A DNA stretch of 64,000 nt from Geodermatophilus poikilotrophus. Lineage in GTDB: Bacteria > Actinomycetota > Actinomycetes > Mycobacteriales > Geodermatophilaceae. Shown piece after piece: positions 1 through 8,591 of the stretch. Under the pieces are notes generated by a model. That model saw only the letters and a program-made list of their open reading frames with translations, had not been told where the DNA came from and did not search any database. The stretch covers positions 248,001 to 312,000 of the forward strand of contig NZ_FOIE01000005.1 of the NCBI RefSeq assembly GCF_900111455.1, written 5' to 3'. Both the position numbers and the translations under genes were made by a program. How positions within the stretch are numbered: position 1 is the first letter of the stretch; every line of letters begins with the position of its first letter.

Positions 1-1316
1 TCGAGCTCGACCGCCCTGTTGTCCATCCCCGGGCTGCCGAGCAGGACCACGTCGTCGGCAGCCAGCCGACCCGGTGCGTCCGCCGCCCGGTCGATGACGA
101 GCGTGCCGTAGCTGTGCCCGATGACGGTGGTGTGCGGACGTCCCCCCGAGGTCTCCGCGCGGGCTGAGGCGAGCCCGTCCAGCGTTGCGTCGAGCGCCCG
201 GCCGCCGGGCCAGGAGTGGTGCGGGCTCGGCGCCTTGGTCAGGTTCGACGGCGCCCGGTAGCCCATCCACGCGATCGTCGCGACGGCGGCCGCCGGAGCC
301 GCCGCCGTCGCGACACCCGCGACAGCACCCGCGTCGCCGACGAGGCCCGCCAGGTCCTCGCTCGGGTCTTGCCCGGTGCCGGGCACGAGCAACGCCACGT
401 GGTCCGCGGTGTCCAGGTCCCCGACCGCCAGGGCGACCAGCCCCTCCTCCGGCTGGAACTGGAGGAGCTGCACGTCCTCGCCTGCCACCTCCTTCCTGGT
501 GATCTCTGCGGCCACCGAGACGGCGATCGCGTGCCCCGGCAGTGACGGGTCGGCCAGCGCGCGCTCCACCAGCACCCGGTTCCCCTGGTCGCGAGCCCAG
601 GCCGGCACACCGTCCAGCCGGCCGATCCGGCCGGGGATCTCGGAGATGGCGGTCGACCGGTCCGCGGTCGACAGACCGGCCCACCAGGCGGCCCGCTCGT
701 CAGGTCCGCCGGGCGGCGGGAGGACCGCCGCCCGGCCGGCTCCGGCGACGACCGTGCCGAGCAGGTCCGTGAAGGTGACCGGGGCGCTGCCTCCTCCCAT
801 CCCGAGGCGGGTCAGTGCGGCCTCGGCCTCACCCGCCGCTCGGTCCCCCCGCGCCGCGGCAGCCGAGGCATCCTCGGCCAGCTCCTGCGCCTGCAGGGCG
901 ACGGCCGTCCGGTCGGCGCCGACGCCGGGCTCGGCGCCGACCGCCACGACCGGCAGCGCCACCAGCCGCCCGGCGCCGTCCAGGACGACGGGGACCGACG
1001 CGGCAGCAGCCAGGGCCCGCTCGGCCAGCTCCTGCGCGGTCTCCGCCTCCGCCAGTAGGCGCTGCGCGTGCTCGAGCGACTCGTCCAGGGCCGCGGTGAC
1101 CGCCGTGGCGACCGTCGAGACCTCCACGAGCGCGGCACCGGCGGCCTGCGCGGCCGGCCCGTACCAGCAGGAGGCGTCCTCCAGCGAGCGGCCGACGGCC
1201 TCGACCCGGGCCCGCCAGGCGGGCAGCCCACCGGCGACGGAGTCGAGGGTCCAGACCGCCCCCCGCAGCAGCGGGACGTCCCACCCGGCGACCTCGGCGA
1301 GGGTGCGGACGCTCAC
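1..1316 (-). CDS. DUF1023-type alpha/beta hydrolase, partial (C-terminus outside window)
   Basis: About 438 codons are visible; the gene runs off the left edge. The N-terminal ~200 residues are Ala/Glu-rich and helical, as in proteins that carry a WXG100-like helical region before a hydrolase domain. The last visible part is a hydrolase core with a serine nucleophile elbow GHSYG (about bases 105-119), followed by VVLLGSPG. This is the pattern of DUF1023 alpha/beta hydrolases of actinobacteria; the acid and histidine of the triad would lie beyond the edge. The GTG start (1314-1316) overlaps the TGA of the upstream WXG100-like gene, so the two are translationally coupled. Substrate unknown; export by a type VII system is possible but not shown. 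Confidence 0.85.
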   Translation of the reverse strand, partial: MSVRTLAEVAGWDVPLLRGAVWTLDSVAGGLPAWRARVEAVGRSLEDASCWYGPAAQAAGAALVEVSTVATAVTAALDESLEHAQRLLAEAETAQELAERALAAAASVPVVLDGAGRLVALPVVAVGAEPGVGADRTAVALQAQELAEDASAAAARGDRAAGEAEAALTRLGMGGGSAPVTFTDLLGTVVAGAGRAAVLPPPGGPDERAAWWAGLSTADRSTAISEIPGRIGRLDGVPAWARDQGNRVLVERALADPSLPGHAIAVSVAAEITRKEVAGEDVQLLQFQPEEGLVALAVGDLDTADHVALLVPGTGQDPSEDLAGLVGDAGAVAGVATAAAPAAAVATIAWMGYRAPSNLTKAPSPHHSWPGGRALDATLDGLASARAETSGGRPHTTVIGHSYGTLVIDRAADAPGRLAADDVVLLGSPGMDNRAVEL

Positions 1317-1630
1317 CGGGCGGCCGGGCCGTGGTGCCGGGCGAGCACCCGGTCGGCCAGTGCTGCGTCGGCCGCCCGGTAGGAGTCGACGGCCGCGGAC
1401 AGGGTCGCGGCGAGCGCCCCGGTCTGCTGGCCCAGCAGCGCCAGGGCGGTGCCCCAACCCGAGCCCGCGGCGCCGGCGCTCTCCGCGGCTCCCCCGCTGA
1501 CCGCCGTCCCCAGGGAGACCGCGGTGGACCGGCACAGCCGCGCCTCCCCGGCCAACTCGGCGGCGAGGCCGGCCAGCTCGGCGGCGAGCGCGTCGACGGC
1601 GTCGAACTGGGCGGCGATGGTTCCGGACAC
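1313..1630 (-). CDS. WXG100-like small helical protein (type VII secretion target-like)
   Basis: A 105-residue, Ala-rich, all-helical protein with a GWG turn near its middle (about residues 57-60). This is the size and layout of WXG100/EspC-like partners of type VII secretion. The GTG start at 1628-1630 is preceded by GGGAGG at good spacing, which decides this start. It is coupled to the DUF1023 hydrolase by a 4-bp overlap; such pairs are common in actinobacteria. No secretion ATPase is in the window. A tandem CGTCCACA element lies about 90-110 bp upstream. The exact partner and export are inferred from size, fold and neighbour only. Confidence 0.7.
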   Translation of the reverse strand: MSGTIAAQFDAVDALAAELAGLAAELAGEARLCRSTAVSLGTAVSGGAAESAGAAGSGWGTALALLGQQTGALAATLSAAVDSYRAADAALADRVLARHHGPAAR

Positions 1631-1716
1631 GTCAGGACCTCCCGGCGTCTGCCGGGCCCACGGCGGGACCGGCGCGGCGGGACGCTAGGACGGCGGGGCG
1701 ACGCCTCCCGCGTGCT

Positions 1717-1743
1717 CGTCCACAGCGCCGGTCGCCGTCCACA
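1717..1743 (+). promoter_or_regulatory. Tandem CGTCCACA box, copy 1
   Basis: Two exact CGTCCACA octamers (1717-1724 and 1736-1743) lie 19 bp apart start to start, and the second is followed by GA. The same pair with the same spacing stands in front of two other operons (8949-8975 and 12780-12806). Here it lies upstream of the WXG100-like/DUF1023 pair but points the other way relative to the genes. It resembles actinobacterial DnaA boxes (TTGTCCACA) with one or two mismatches. It may bind DnaA or an unknown regulator. Confidence 0.5.
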
Positions 1744-1800
1744 GACCGGCGCCGGGCCGGCCGGGCGGCGCCTCGGTGCCGCAGTGTCCGGTGCGTGCGA

Positions 1801-4062
1801 TCAGGGGACGGTGGTGGTCAGCGTGGACGAGGCGTCGGTGGAGGCACCGCCCACGACCACCGAGCGGCGCTTGGAGATGACGACCGAGATCACGATCACC
1901 AGGACGGCCCCGAGCGCGATGAGCAGGCGCGCGGTCGTGTTGGCGCCCTCCCCGACCGACAGGCTCACGATCGCCGGGGCGATGAGCAGGGCGACGAGGT
2001 TCATCACCTTGATCAGCGGGTTGATCGCGGGGCCGGCGGTGTCCTTGAACGGGTCGCCCACGGTGTCGCCGATGACCGTGGCGGCGTGCGCCTCGCTGCC
2101 CTTCCCGCCGTAGGCGCCGTCCTCGACCATCTTCTTGGCGTTGTCCCAGGCACCGCCGGAGTTGGAGAGGAAGACCGCCATCAGCGTGCCCGCCGCGATG
2201 GCGCCGACGAGGTAGGCGGCGAGCGGCCCGAAGCCGAGCCCGAAGCCCACGGCGACCGGCGCGAGGACGGCGAGCAGGCCCGGTGTGGCCAGCTCGCGCA
2301 GCGAGTCCTTGGTGCAGATGTCGACGACGGCGCTGTAGTCCGGACGCTCGCTGTAGTCCATGATCCCGGGCCGGGTGCGGAACTGCTCCCGGACCTCGAA
2401 GACCACTCGGCCGGCTGCGCGGGAGACGGCGCTGATCGCCAGACCGGAGAAGAAGAAGACCACCGCGGCCCCGAGCACCGCGCCCACCACGTTGTTCGGG
2501 TTGACCAGGCTGAAGGCGTCCCCCAGCGTGTCGCCGGCATCGTCGAGGGCGACCCCGATCTGGGCGTTGTAAGAGCCGAAGAGCGCCGTCGCGGCCAGCA
2601 CCGCCGTCGCGATGGCGATGCCCTTCGTGATCGCCTTGGTGGTGTTGCCGACGGCGTCGAGGTCGGTGAGCACCCGGGCGCCGTCCTCGTCGATGTCCCC
2701 GGACATCTCGGCGATGCCCTGCGCGTTGTCGCTGACCGGGCCGAAGGTGTCCATCGAGACGATGACGCCGGCCGTCGTCAGCAGGCCGCACCCGGCCAGG
2801 GCGACGGCGTAGAGCGCCGCGCCGCCGCCGATCAGGAAGGCGCCGTAGACCGCACCGCCGATGAGGATCGCGGCGTAGACCGCGGACTCCAGACCGAGGG
2901 AGATGCCGGAGAGGATCACCGTCGCCGGACCGGTGAGGGAACTGCGGCCGATGTCCCTGACCGGCTTGCGGCTGGTCTCGGTGAAGTAGCCGGTCAGCTG
3001 CTGGATCGCCGCTGCCAGCACCACGCCGACCAGCACTGCGACGAACCCGAGGACCTGCGGGCTCACGACGCTGTCGGGGACGTCGGCCACGCCCGGCAGC
3101 ACGGTGAACGAGGCCGCCGCGACGAGGACGAGGGACACGACCGCGGAGGCGAAGAACCCGCGGTTGATCGGCGCCATGCCGCTCGCGTCGTTCTTGGCCG
3201 GGTTGCTGGCCAGGATGCCGACGACCGAGGCGATCACGCCGATGGCGGCGACGGTGAGCGGGAAGACCATGCCGACCGCGCCGAAGAAGACCTGACCGAG
3301 GATGAGCGCGGCGACCAGCGTGACCGCGTAGGACTCGAACAGGTCGGCGGCCATGCCCGCGCAGTCGCCGACGTTGTCGCCCACGTTGTCGGCGATGGTG
3401 GCCGCGTTGCGCGGGTCGTCCTCGGGGATGCCCGCCTCGACCTTGCCGACCAGGTCGGCGCCCACGTCGGCGGCCTTGGTGAAGATCCCGCCGCCGACGC
3501 GCATGAACATCGCCAGCAGCGCCCCGCCGAAGCCGAAGCCCTCCAGCACCACGGGTGCGGTCTCGTCGAACAGCAGCAGCGCCAGGGCCGCACCGAACAG
3601 GCCCAGGCCGACGGTGATCATCCCGCAGACACCGCCGGTGCGGTACGCGATGCGGAAGGCCGGGCGGTAGCCGCCGGTACGGGCGGCAGCGGCCACGCGC
3701 ACGTTGCCGCGGGTGGCCAGGGTCATGCCGATGAAGCCCACCGTCGCCGAGAACAGGGCGCCGACCAGGAAGAACAGCGCCCGGCCGATGCGGGTCCCCC
3801 AGCCGCCGTCGGCCACCGGGAGCACCAGCAGGAGCAGAAACACGATGATCGCGAAGACCCCGAGGGTCTTGAACTGTCGTCGCAGGTACGCCGCGGCACC
3901 CTCCTGCACCGCCTGCGCGATCTCACGCATCTTCGGGGTGCCCTGGTCGGCGGCCATGACCGCGCGGACCAGGTAGGCGGCGAAGGCGAGAGCGGCGAGC
4001 GAGACGGCGAGGACGATCGTCACGAGGACGACGTCCCCGCCGGAGAGGGAACTGTCCGGCAT
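1801..4062 (-). CDS. hppA: Membrane-bound proton-translocating pyrophosphatase
   Basis: A 753-residue polytopic protein, the usual length for the family, with about 16 hydrophobic segments. It hydrolyses cytosolic pyrophosphate and pumps protons across the membrane. The substrate motif DVGADLVGKVE starts at about residue 199, and the Asp/Asn-rich segment IADNVGDNVGDCAGMAADLFE follows in two parts. The loop GNTTKAITKG (about 472-481) has Lys and Thr where K+-dependent enzymes have Ala and Gly, so this is predicted to be the K+-independent type. The ATG at 4060-4062 was chosen because MPDSS is followed directly by the first membrane helix. A CRP/GlxR-like palindrome lies about 100 bp upstream. 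Confidence 0.97.
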   Translation of the reverse strand: MPDSSLSGGDVVLVTIVLAVSLAALAFAAYLVRAVMAADQGTPKMREIAQAVQEGAAAYLRRQFKTLGVFAIIVFLLLLVLPVADGGWGTRIGRALFFLVGALFSATVGFIGMTLATRGNVRVAAAARTGGYRPAFRIAYRTGGVCGMITVGLGLFGAALALLLFDETAPVVLEGFGFGGALLAMFMRVGGGIFTKAADVGADLVGKVEAGIPEDDPRNAATIADNVGDNVGDCAGMAADLFESYAVTLVAALILGQVFFGAVGMVFPLTVAAIGVIASVVGILASNPAKNDASGMAPINRGFFASAVVSLVLVAAASFTVLPGVADVPDSVVSPQVLGFVAVLVGVVLAAAIQQLTGYFTETSRKPVRDIGRSSLTGPATVILSGISLGLESAVYAAILIGGAVYGAFLIGGGAALYAVALAGCGLLTTAGVIVSMDTFGPVSDNAQGIAEMSGDIDEDGARVLTDLDAVGNTTKAITKGIAIATAVLAATALFGSYNAQIGVALDDAGDTLGDAFSLVNPNNVVGAVLGAAVVFFFSGLAISAVSRAAGRVVFEVREQFRTRPGIMDYSERPDYSAVVDICTKDSLRELATPGLLAVLAPVAVGFGLGFGPLAAYLVGAIAAGTLMAVFLSNSGGAWDNAKKMVEDGAYGGKGSEAHAATVIGDTVGDPFKDTAGPAINPLIKVMNLVALLIAPAIVSLSVGEGANTTARLLIALGAVLVIVISVVISKRRSVVVGGASTDASSTLTTTVP

Positions 4063-4160
4063 GTGTTCCTCCGAGCACTGGAACCGCCGGGGCACGCCCG
4101 CTCCGGTCGGCGAAGTTCGTGTCCAGCTCGCACGGGCCTGCACGGCTGGTGCCGCCGGAG

Positions 4161-4176
4161 TGTAAGGGAGGTCACA
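4161..4176. promoter_or_regulatory. CRP/GlxR-like palindrome
   Basis: TGTAA, six bases, then TCACA matches the CRP/GlxR consensus TGTGA-N6-TCACA with one mismatch. It lies in the 195-bp divergent space between hppA and the helicase gene, about 100 bp from either start, where it could control either gene. No binding evidence is available from sequence alone. Confidence 0.4.
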
Positions 4177-4257
4177 CCCCGTACCGGTAGTCCTGCGGCC
4201 CGTCGTCTTCCTCCCGTTGCGCAGCGGGACGTCACCCGGAGGTGTGACAGTGGTGGG

Positions 4258-6804
4258 GTGACCGCGCTGCACCCGGTCCGGTCGGCTCCCCCTCCCGGCA
4301 CGGACCCTCTTCCCCAGGGTGGTTCGCCCTCCCCCGCCGGCACGCCGCCGCCCGGGGCCGACCTGCTGGCCGCCGTCCTCTCCGGGACACCGGAGGAGGA
4401 GCAGCCGGTCACCCACGTGCACCGGATGCCGGTGCGGGACAGCCGCACCCTGCCGTGGCCCGCGTGGGTGAGCCCGGAGCTGCGCGGGCGGCTCGAGGCC
4501 CAAGGGGTGCACGCGCCGTGGCGGCACCAGGTCGAGGCCGCGCAGCTGGCCCGCGACGGCTCGCACGTCGTGGTGGCGACCGGGACGGCGTCGGGCAAGT
4601 CGCTGGCCTACCAGGTACCGGCGCTGACCCGGCTGGCCGAGGACCCCCGCGCCTGCGTCCTGTACCTGGCGCCGACGAAGGCCCTGGCCCGCGACCAGCT
4701 GGCCTCGGTCGCGGAGCTGGCCGACCCGTCGGTGCGGCCGGCCGCCTACGACGGCGACACCCCCATGGAGGAGCGGGAGTGGGTCCGGCGGCACTCGCGC
4801 TGGATCGTCACCAACCCGGACATGCTGCACCGCGGTGTGCTGCCGGCGCACCAGAAGTGGTCGAGCACGCTGCGCCGGCTGGCCTACGTCGTCGTCGACG
4901 AGTGCCATGCCTACCGCGGCGTCTTCGGCTCGCACGTGGGTCACGTGCTGCGCCGGCTGCGGCGGATCTGCCGCCGCTACGGCGCCGAGCCGGTGTTCCT
5001 GCTGGCCTCGGCGACGGTGGCCGAGCCGGCCGCGGCGGCGACCCGACTGGTCGGCGCACCGGTGGTCGCGGTGACGGAGGACGGCTCGCCGCGACCGGGC
5101 GCGACCTTCGCGCTGTGGGAGCCGCCGCTGACCGAGCGCACCGGCGAGCACGGCGCCCCGCTGCGCCGCTCGGCGGCCGCGGACGCCGCCGCGCTGCTGG
5201 CCGATCTGGTCGAGCGCGGCGCCCGCACGCTGGCGTTCGTCCGGTCGCGGCGCAGTGCGGAGTCCGTGGCCGAGCAGGCCCGGCACGTGCTGCGCGACCG
5301 CGGCCGCACCGACCTCGCCCGTCGGGTGGACTCCTACCGCGGCGGTTACCTGCCCGAGGAGCGGCGGGAGCTGGAGCGCGCGCTGTCGGCCGGCGAGCTG
5401 CTCGGGGTGGCCACCACGAACGCCCTGGAGCTGGGCATCGACATCGCCGGCCTGGACGCCGTCGTGCTGGCCGGCTACCCCGGGACGCTGGCCTCGCTGT
5501 GGCAGCAGGCCGGCCGGGCGGGACGGGCCCAGCGCGAGTCGCTGGTCGTCTTCGTCGCCCGCGACGACCCGCTCGACCACTACCTGGCCCACCACCCGCG
5601 CGCGGTCTTCGGCCGGCCGGTGGAGGCCACCGTCACCGACCCCGGCAACCCCTACGTGCTCGGGCCGCAGCTGTGCTGCGCGGCCGCCGAGCTGCCGCTG
5701 GTACCCGAGGACCTGGCCGACTTCGGCGGCACGGTGGCCGAGGCGCGGGTCGAGGAACTGGTCGCCGAGGGATCGCTGCGCCGCCGCCCCACCGGCTGGT
5801 ACTGGGCCGGCCGGGGCCGGCCGGACGTCGACATCCGGGGCAGCGGCCTGGCCCCGGTCACGATCATCGAGGGCGGCACCGGGCGGCTGCTGGGCACCGT
5901 GGACGGCGACGCCGCGCACGCCACCGTGCACACCGGCGCGGTGTACGTGCACCGCGGTGAGACCTACGTCGTCGACGAGTTCTGCGTCGACGACGCCGTC
6001 GCGGTCGTCCACCCGGAGAGCCCGGAGTGGACGACGGTGGCACGGGACGTCACCGACCTCGCGATCGTCGCCGCCGACCGGTCGCGGTCGCTCGGCACGG
6101 TCACCGCGCACACCGGTGTCGTCGACGTGACCAACCAGGTGGTGGCCTACCAGCGGCGCCGGCTGGGGTCCGGTGAGGTGCTGGCCGAGTTCCCGCTGGA
6201 CCTGCCGCCCCGCCAGCTGCGCACCCGAGCGGTCTGGCTGACCCTCGACGAGCGGGCCGTGGCCCGGGCCGAGGTCGACGACGCCGAGCTGCCCGGCTCG
6301 CTGCACGCCGCCGAGCACGCGGCGATCGGCCTGCTCCCCCTGCTGGCCACCTGCGACCGGTGGGACCTCGGTGGGATTTCGACCGCCCTGCACCCCGACA
6401 CCGGCGCGGCCACGATCGTCGTCTACGACGGGCACCCCGGCGGCGCGGGCTTCGCCGAGCGCGGGTTCGCCGTGCGGCGGCGCTGGCTGCAGGCGACCCG
6501 GGCGACGGTGGCCAGCTGCGAGTGCGAGAGCGGTTGCCCGTCCTGCGTGCAGTCGCCGAAGTGCGGCAACGGCAACGAGCCGTTGGACAAGGCCGGCGCG
6601 GTGCGGGTGCTCGACGTCGTCCTCGACGAGCTGGCCGCCGCCGAGGCGGCCGGCGAGGCGGTTCCCGACGGGACTCCCGACGAGGACGACAGCGGGGACG
6701 CCGACCGGCCGGGTGCACCTCCCGACGAGGCCACCCCGGGGACGACCCGGGTGGACGGCCCGGACGCGGAGCCGCCCGCCGCGCAGGACGACCTCGTCTT
6801 CTGA
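4258..6804 (+). CDS. DEAD/DEAH-box helicase with DUF1998 zinc cluster (MrfA/YprA type)
   Basis: An 848-residue superfamily-2 helicase. Walker A ATGTASGKS is at about 107-115, the DECH box at about 214-217, and the helicase C domain with QQAGRAGRA follows. The C-terminal DUF1998 domain carries the four-cysteine cluster Cys754, Cys756, Cys760, Cys763 plus Cys769. This architecture is that of B. subtilis MrfA (YprA), a 3'-5' DNA helicase for repair of mitomycin-type damage; that role is inferred by family. It is the 'helicase' of the actinobacterial helicase/secretion neighbourhood, whose Tad genes follow from 7.8 kb. The GTG at 4258 follows a purine-rich stretch; ATG at 4429 is a possible later start but would cut the N-terminal region. 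Confidence 0.93.
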   Translation: MTALHPVRSAPPPGTDPLPQGGSPSPAGTPPPGADLLAAVLSGTPEEEQPVTHVHRMPVRDSRTLPWPAWVSPELRGRLEAQGVHAPWRHQVEAAQLARDGSHVVVATGTASGKSLAYQVPALTRLAEDPRACVLYLAPTKALARDQLASVAELADPSVRPAAYDGDTPMEEREWVRRHSRWIVTNPDMLHRGVLPAHQKWSSTLRRLAYVVVDECHAYRGVFGSHVGHVLRRLRRICRRYGAEPVFLLASATVAEPAAAATRLVGAPVVAVTEDGSPRPGATFALWEPPLTERTGEHGAPLRRSAAADAAALLADLVERGARTLAFVRSRRSAESVAEQARHVLRDRGRTDLARRVDSYRGGYLPEERRELERALSAGELLGVATTNALELGIDIAGLDAVVLAGYPGTLASLWQQAGRAGRAQRESLVVFVARDDPLDHYLAHHPRAVFGRPVEATVTDPGNPYVLGPQLCCAAAELPLVPEDLADFGGTVAEARVEELVAEGSLRRRPTGWYWAGRGRPDVDIRGSGLAPVTIIEGGTGRLLGTVDGDAAHATVHTGAVYVHRGETYVVDEFCVDDAVAVVHPESPEWTTVARDVTDLAIVAADRSRSLGTVTAHTGVVDVTNQVVAYQRRRLGSGEVLAEFPLDLPPRQLRTRAVWLTLDERAVARAEVDDAELPGSLHAAEHAAIGLLPLLATCDRWDLGGISTALHPDTGAATIVVYDGHPGGAGFAERGFAVRRRWLQATRATVASCECESGCPSCVQSPKCGNGNEPLDKAGAVRVLDVVLDELAAAEAAGEAVPDGTPDEDDSGDADRPGAPPDEATPGTTRVDGPDAEPPAAQDDLVF

Positions 6805-6818
6805 CCCCGGCGACCGCG

Positions 6819-6905
6819 GCCCGCCCCGCACGGAGCGGCTGGAGGACCGGCCGGCTACCGCCCGGCCCGCCGTCGGCTGGCTGCTGGCACCGGGCCGGGG
6901 CGGGC
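6819..6905. terminator. Long-spaced GC inverted repeat between convergent genes
   Basis: Perfect 10-bp arms GCCCGCCCCG (6819-6828) and CGGGGCGGGC (6896-6905) flank a 67-bp spacer, exactly between the helicase stop and the convergent cyclase stop. It could act as a bidirectional terminator. In DNA this GC-rich such arms also arise by chance, so support is weak. Confidence 0.3.
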
Positions 6906-6924
6906 AGCCGCGCCCTGGGGGACC

Positions 6925-7608
6925 TCAGCGATCCACCCGGAACGCCACCGCCCGCACCGGGGCACCGTCGGCACCGGCCAGTCGCAGCGGCAGCACGCTG
7001 ACCACCGGGTCCTCCGGCACCGCACCCAGGTCGCGCAGGTTCTCGACGATGACGCCTCCGGCGCCGAGCACCTCGAGGTGCGCGGCGAACCCGTCCGCAG
7101 GTCGGCCTCCGACGACGGTCTCGTCGAGGCTCAGGGCGTCGAGCCCGACGGTGCGGACGCCGGCCGCCACCACGCGCGCGGCGGCGTCCCCGGTCAGGTA
7201 GGGGTGGTCGAAGTAGGCGTCGGTCCCCCAGTGCTCGTCCCACCCGGTGCGCAGCAGCAGGATCCGGCCGGGGCCCAGCAGGGACGCCCAAGGCACGAGG
7301 TCCGCCCACTCGATCCGGCCGCGCAATGGCTTGCCGCGCACGTCGGCGACGACGGCCGGCCCGAGGAAGTACTCGAGCGGGAGCTCGTCGATGCGGGCGC
7401 CGTCGTCGAGGAAGTGGTACGGCGCGTCGACGTGCGTCCCGGTCTGCGAGCCCATCTGCACGTGGAGGACGTTGTAGCCGTCGGCCGCCACGGTGGCGGC
7501 GGGGGTGAAACGGGCCACCGGGTCGCCGGGGTGGACCGGGGTGTCGTCGTGCAGCGGGTGGGAGAGGTCGACCACCTCCCGGACGGGCGGGGTCGGGGGA
7601 CCGGTCAC
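6925..7608 (-). CDS. Cyclase-family (kynurenine formamidase-like) metal hydrolase
   Basis: A 227-residue protein of the KynB/isatin-hydrolase superfamily. An N-terminal DLSHPLHDDTPVHPGDP is followed by QTGTHVDAPYHF. The family's metal motif is HxGTHxDxPxH; here the first His position is Gln while the later His, Asp and His remain. That may change metal binding, or mark a subfamily that I recall carries Gln there. The GTG at 7606-7608 was chosen because GGAGG lies just upstream and the protein begins as the family does; the open frame further upstream is an XRE remnant. Substrate unknown, probably a cyclic amide or formamide. Confidence 0.85.
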   Translation of the reverse strand: MTGPPTPPVREVVDLSHPLHDDTPVHPGDPVARFTPAATVAADGYNVLHVQMGSQTGTHVDAPYHFLDDGARIDELPLEYFLGPAVVADVRGKPLRGRIEWADLVPWASLLGPGRILLLRTGWDEHWGTDAYFDHPYLTGDAAARVVAAGVRTVGLDALSLDETVVGGRPADGFAAHLEVLGAGGVIVENLRDLGAVPEDPVVSVLPLRLAGADGAPVRAVAFRVDR

Positions 7609-7639
7609 CGGGCCTCCTCGAGCTCGACGGTCACGGGGC

Positions 7640-7868
7640 GGGCGTGAGGACCCACAGGACCTCGCAGGTCGCTGGCCGACGCCGGTGCCCAGCAAACCGC
7701 ACACCGCGACGAGCGAGGCGACCGACGGCGAGACCCAGCAGCGCTCCAGGCGGCTGAGGAGACCCTTGGCGAGCCCCGCTTGCGCGGCCACGGCCGACAG
7801 CGTGGACCGGCCGCCTGGCGACCGCCGGGGAGCCGGAGCTCACGGCGAAACCGGACCGGCACGGGCAC
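7640..7868 (-). pseudogene. Frameshifted, truncated XRE-family regulator remnant
   Basis: Reading leftward, one frame gives a start-like VPVRFRRELRLPGGRQ (from about 7862). A second frame then continues with TLSAVAAQAGLAKGLLSRLE and SPSVASLVAVCGLLG. Together these are the helix-turn-helix of an XRE/cupin regulator, split by a frameshift near 7815 and lacking any C-terminal effector domain. The second frame runs without a stop into the cyclase-family gene, which would otherwise be mistaken for a longer N-terminus. It is probably the dead regulator of the downstream hydrolase. Confidence 0.65.
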
Positions 7869-8208
7869 GGCCGCCGGCCCGGCTGACGCCCAGCGGGCCG
7901 AGCTGGACGGGGACCTCGACGGCGACCTCGACGACCGCCCCGCCCCCGACCGTGCACGCCGTCAGCCGGGCACCGTTGGCGCCGGCCACCTCCCCGGCGG
8001 CGGCGCAGGCGCCGGGGTCACCGCGGACGGCGTGCTCGGCCGCGGCCAGGGCGGCGAGGTCGGCCGCGGCGGTGGCCCGGTGCCGGCCGACCGCCGCCGC
8101 TCCGACCAGCACCGCCGCCACCCCGATCGCGGCCAGGACGCCCGCCAGGGCGACCACCCACACCGTGGCCGACCCGCGCTCCCCCGACCGTCGGGACCCG
8201 GCGCTCAC
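7840..8208 (-). CDS. TadE-like protein of helicase/secretion neighbourhood (Rv3654c-like)
   Basis: A 122-residue protein. A short basic N-terminus leads into GSATVWVVALAGVLAAIGVAAVLVGA in one membrane helix, then RATAAADLAALAAAE, the hallmark of the TadE/TadG-like pseudopilin family found beside the helicase in actinobacteria. It is the last gene of the pilin operon. Its GTG start (8206-8208) overlaps the TGA of the preceding TadE gene. It is a presumed minor pilin or assembly component at the cytoplasmic membrane. The coding end overlaps the edge of the XRE remnant. Confidence 0.85.
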   Translation of the reverse strand: MSAGSRRSGERGSATVWVVALAGVLAAIGVAAVLVGAAAVGRHRATAAADLAALAAAEHAVRGDPGACAAAGEVAGANGARLTACTVGGGAVVEVAVEVPVQLGPLGVSRAGGRARAGPVSP

Positions 8209-8591
8209 CCGGGTGCCTCGGCGGTGCCCGGTTCCCGCTGGGCCACCGCGGAGGCCGACACCGGCACCCGCAGCGGGACCGGCCCGAGCGGCGCCACCTG
8301 CGCCGCGACCGTGACGGTGACCGTGGTCCCGCCGATGGCCACCGTGGTCGCCGCTCCGTCCGGCGCGGCCCGGCCGGCCAGCGTGGTCACCAGGGCGGTG
8401 TCCTCGCCGCGGGCGGCCGCCCGGGCGCCCTCGCGGGCGGCGTCGACGCACCGCAGCTGCGCCCCGACGACGGTCACCGCGGCGACCGCACCGGCGAGCA
8501 CGAGCAGCAGCACCGGCAGCACGACCGCCGTCTCGGCCGTCACCATGCCGGCCTCACCGCGGAGCCGGCCGCAGCGCCGCCGCCGGACCAT
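8205..8591 (-). CDS. tadE: TadE-family pseudopilin
   Basis: A 128-residue protein with an N-terminal basic leader, the cleavage-like junction GEAGMVTAETAVVLPVL and one hydrophobic helix. The Glu five residues into the mature part is typical of type IV pilin-like substrates. A soluble beta-rich region (TTVAIGGTTVTVTVAA) follows. It is an expected minor pilin of a Tad/Flp system, processed by a prepilin peptidase not encoded in this window. The ATG (8589-8591) shares one base with the stop of the DUF4244 gene. Confidence 0.88.
   Translation of the reverse strand: MVRRRRCGRLRGEAGMVTAETAVVLPVLLLVLAGAVAAVTVVGAQLRCVDAAREGARAAARGEDTALVTTLAGRAAPDGAATTVAIGGTTVTVTVAAQVAPLGPVPLRVPVSASAVAQREPGTAEAPG

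Noticed and set aside
376..1500. Plus-strand open frame opposite the DUF1023 gene
   Set aside because: Ser/Ala/Arg-rich shadow with no domain; the minus strand carries a clear hydrolase with GHSYG.
1795..6804. Very long open frames on both strands across hppA and the helicase (over 1,600 codons each)
   Set aside because: They arise because stops are rare in such GC-rich DNA. Only the halves with membrane-pyrophosphatase or helicase motifs are coding; the rest is Arg/Gly/Asp-rich shadow sequence.
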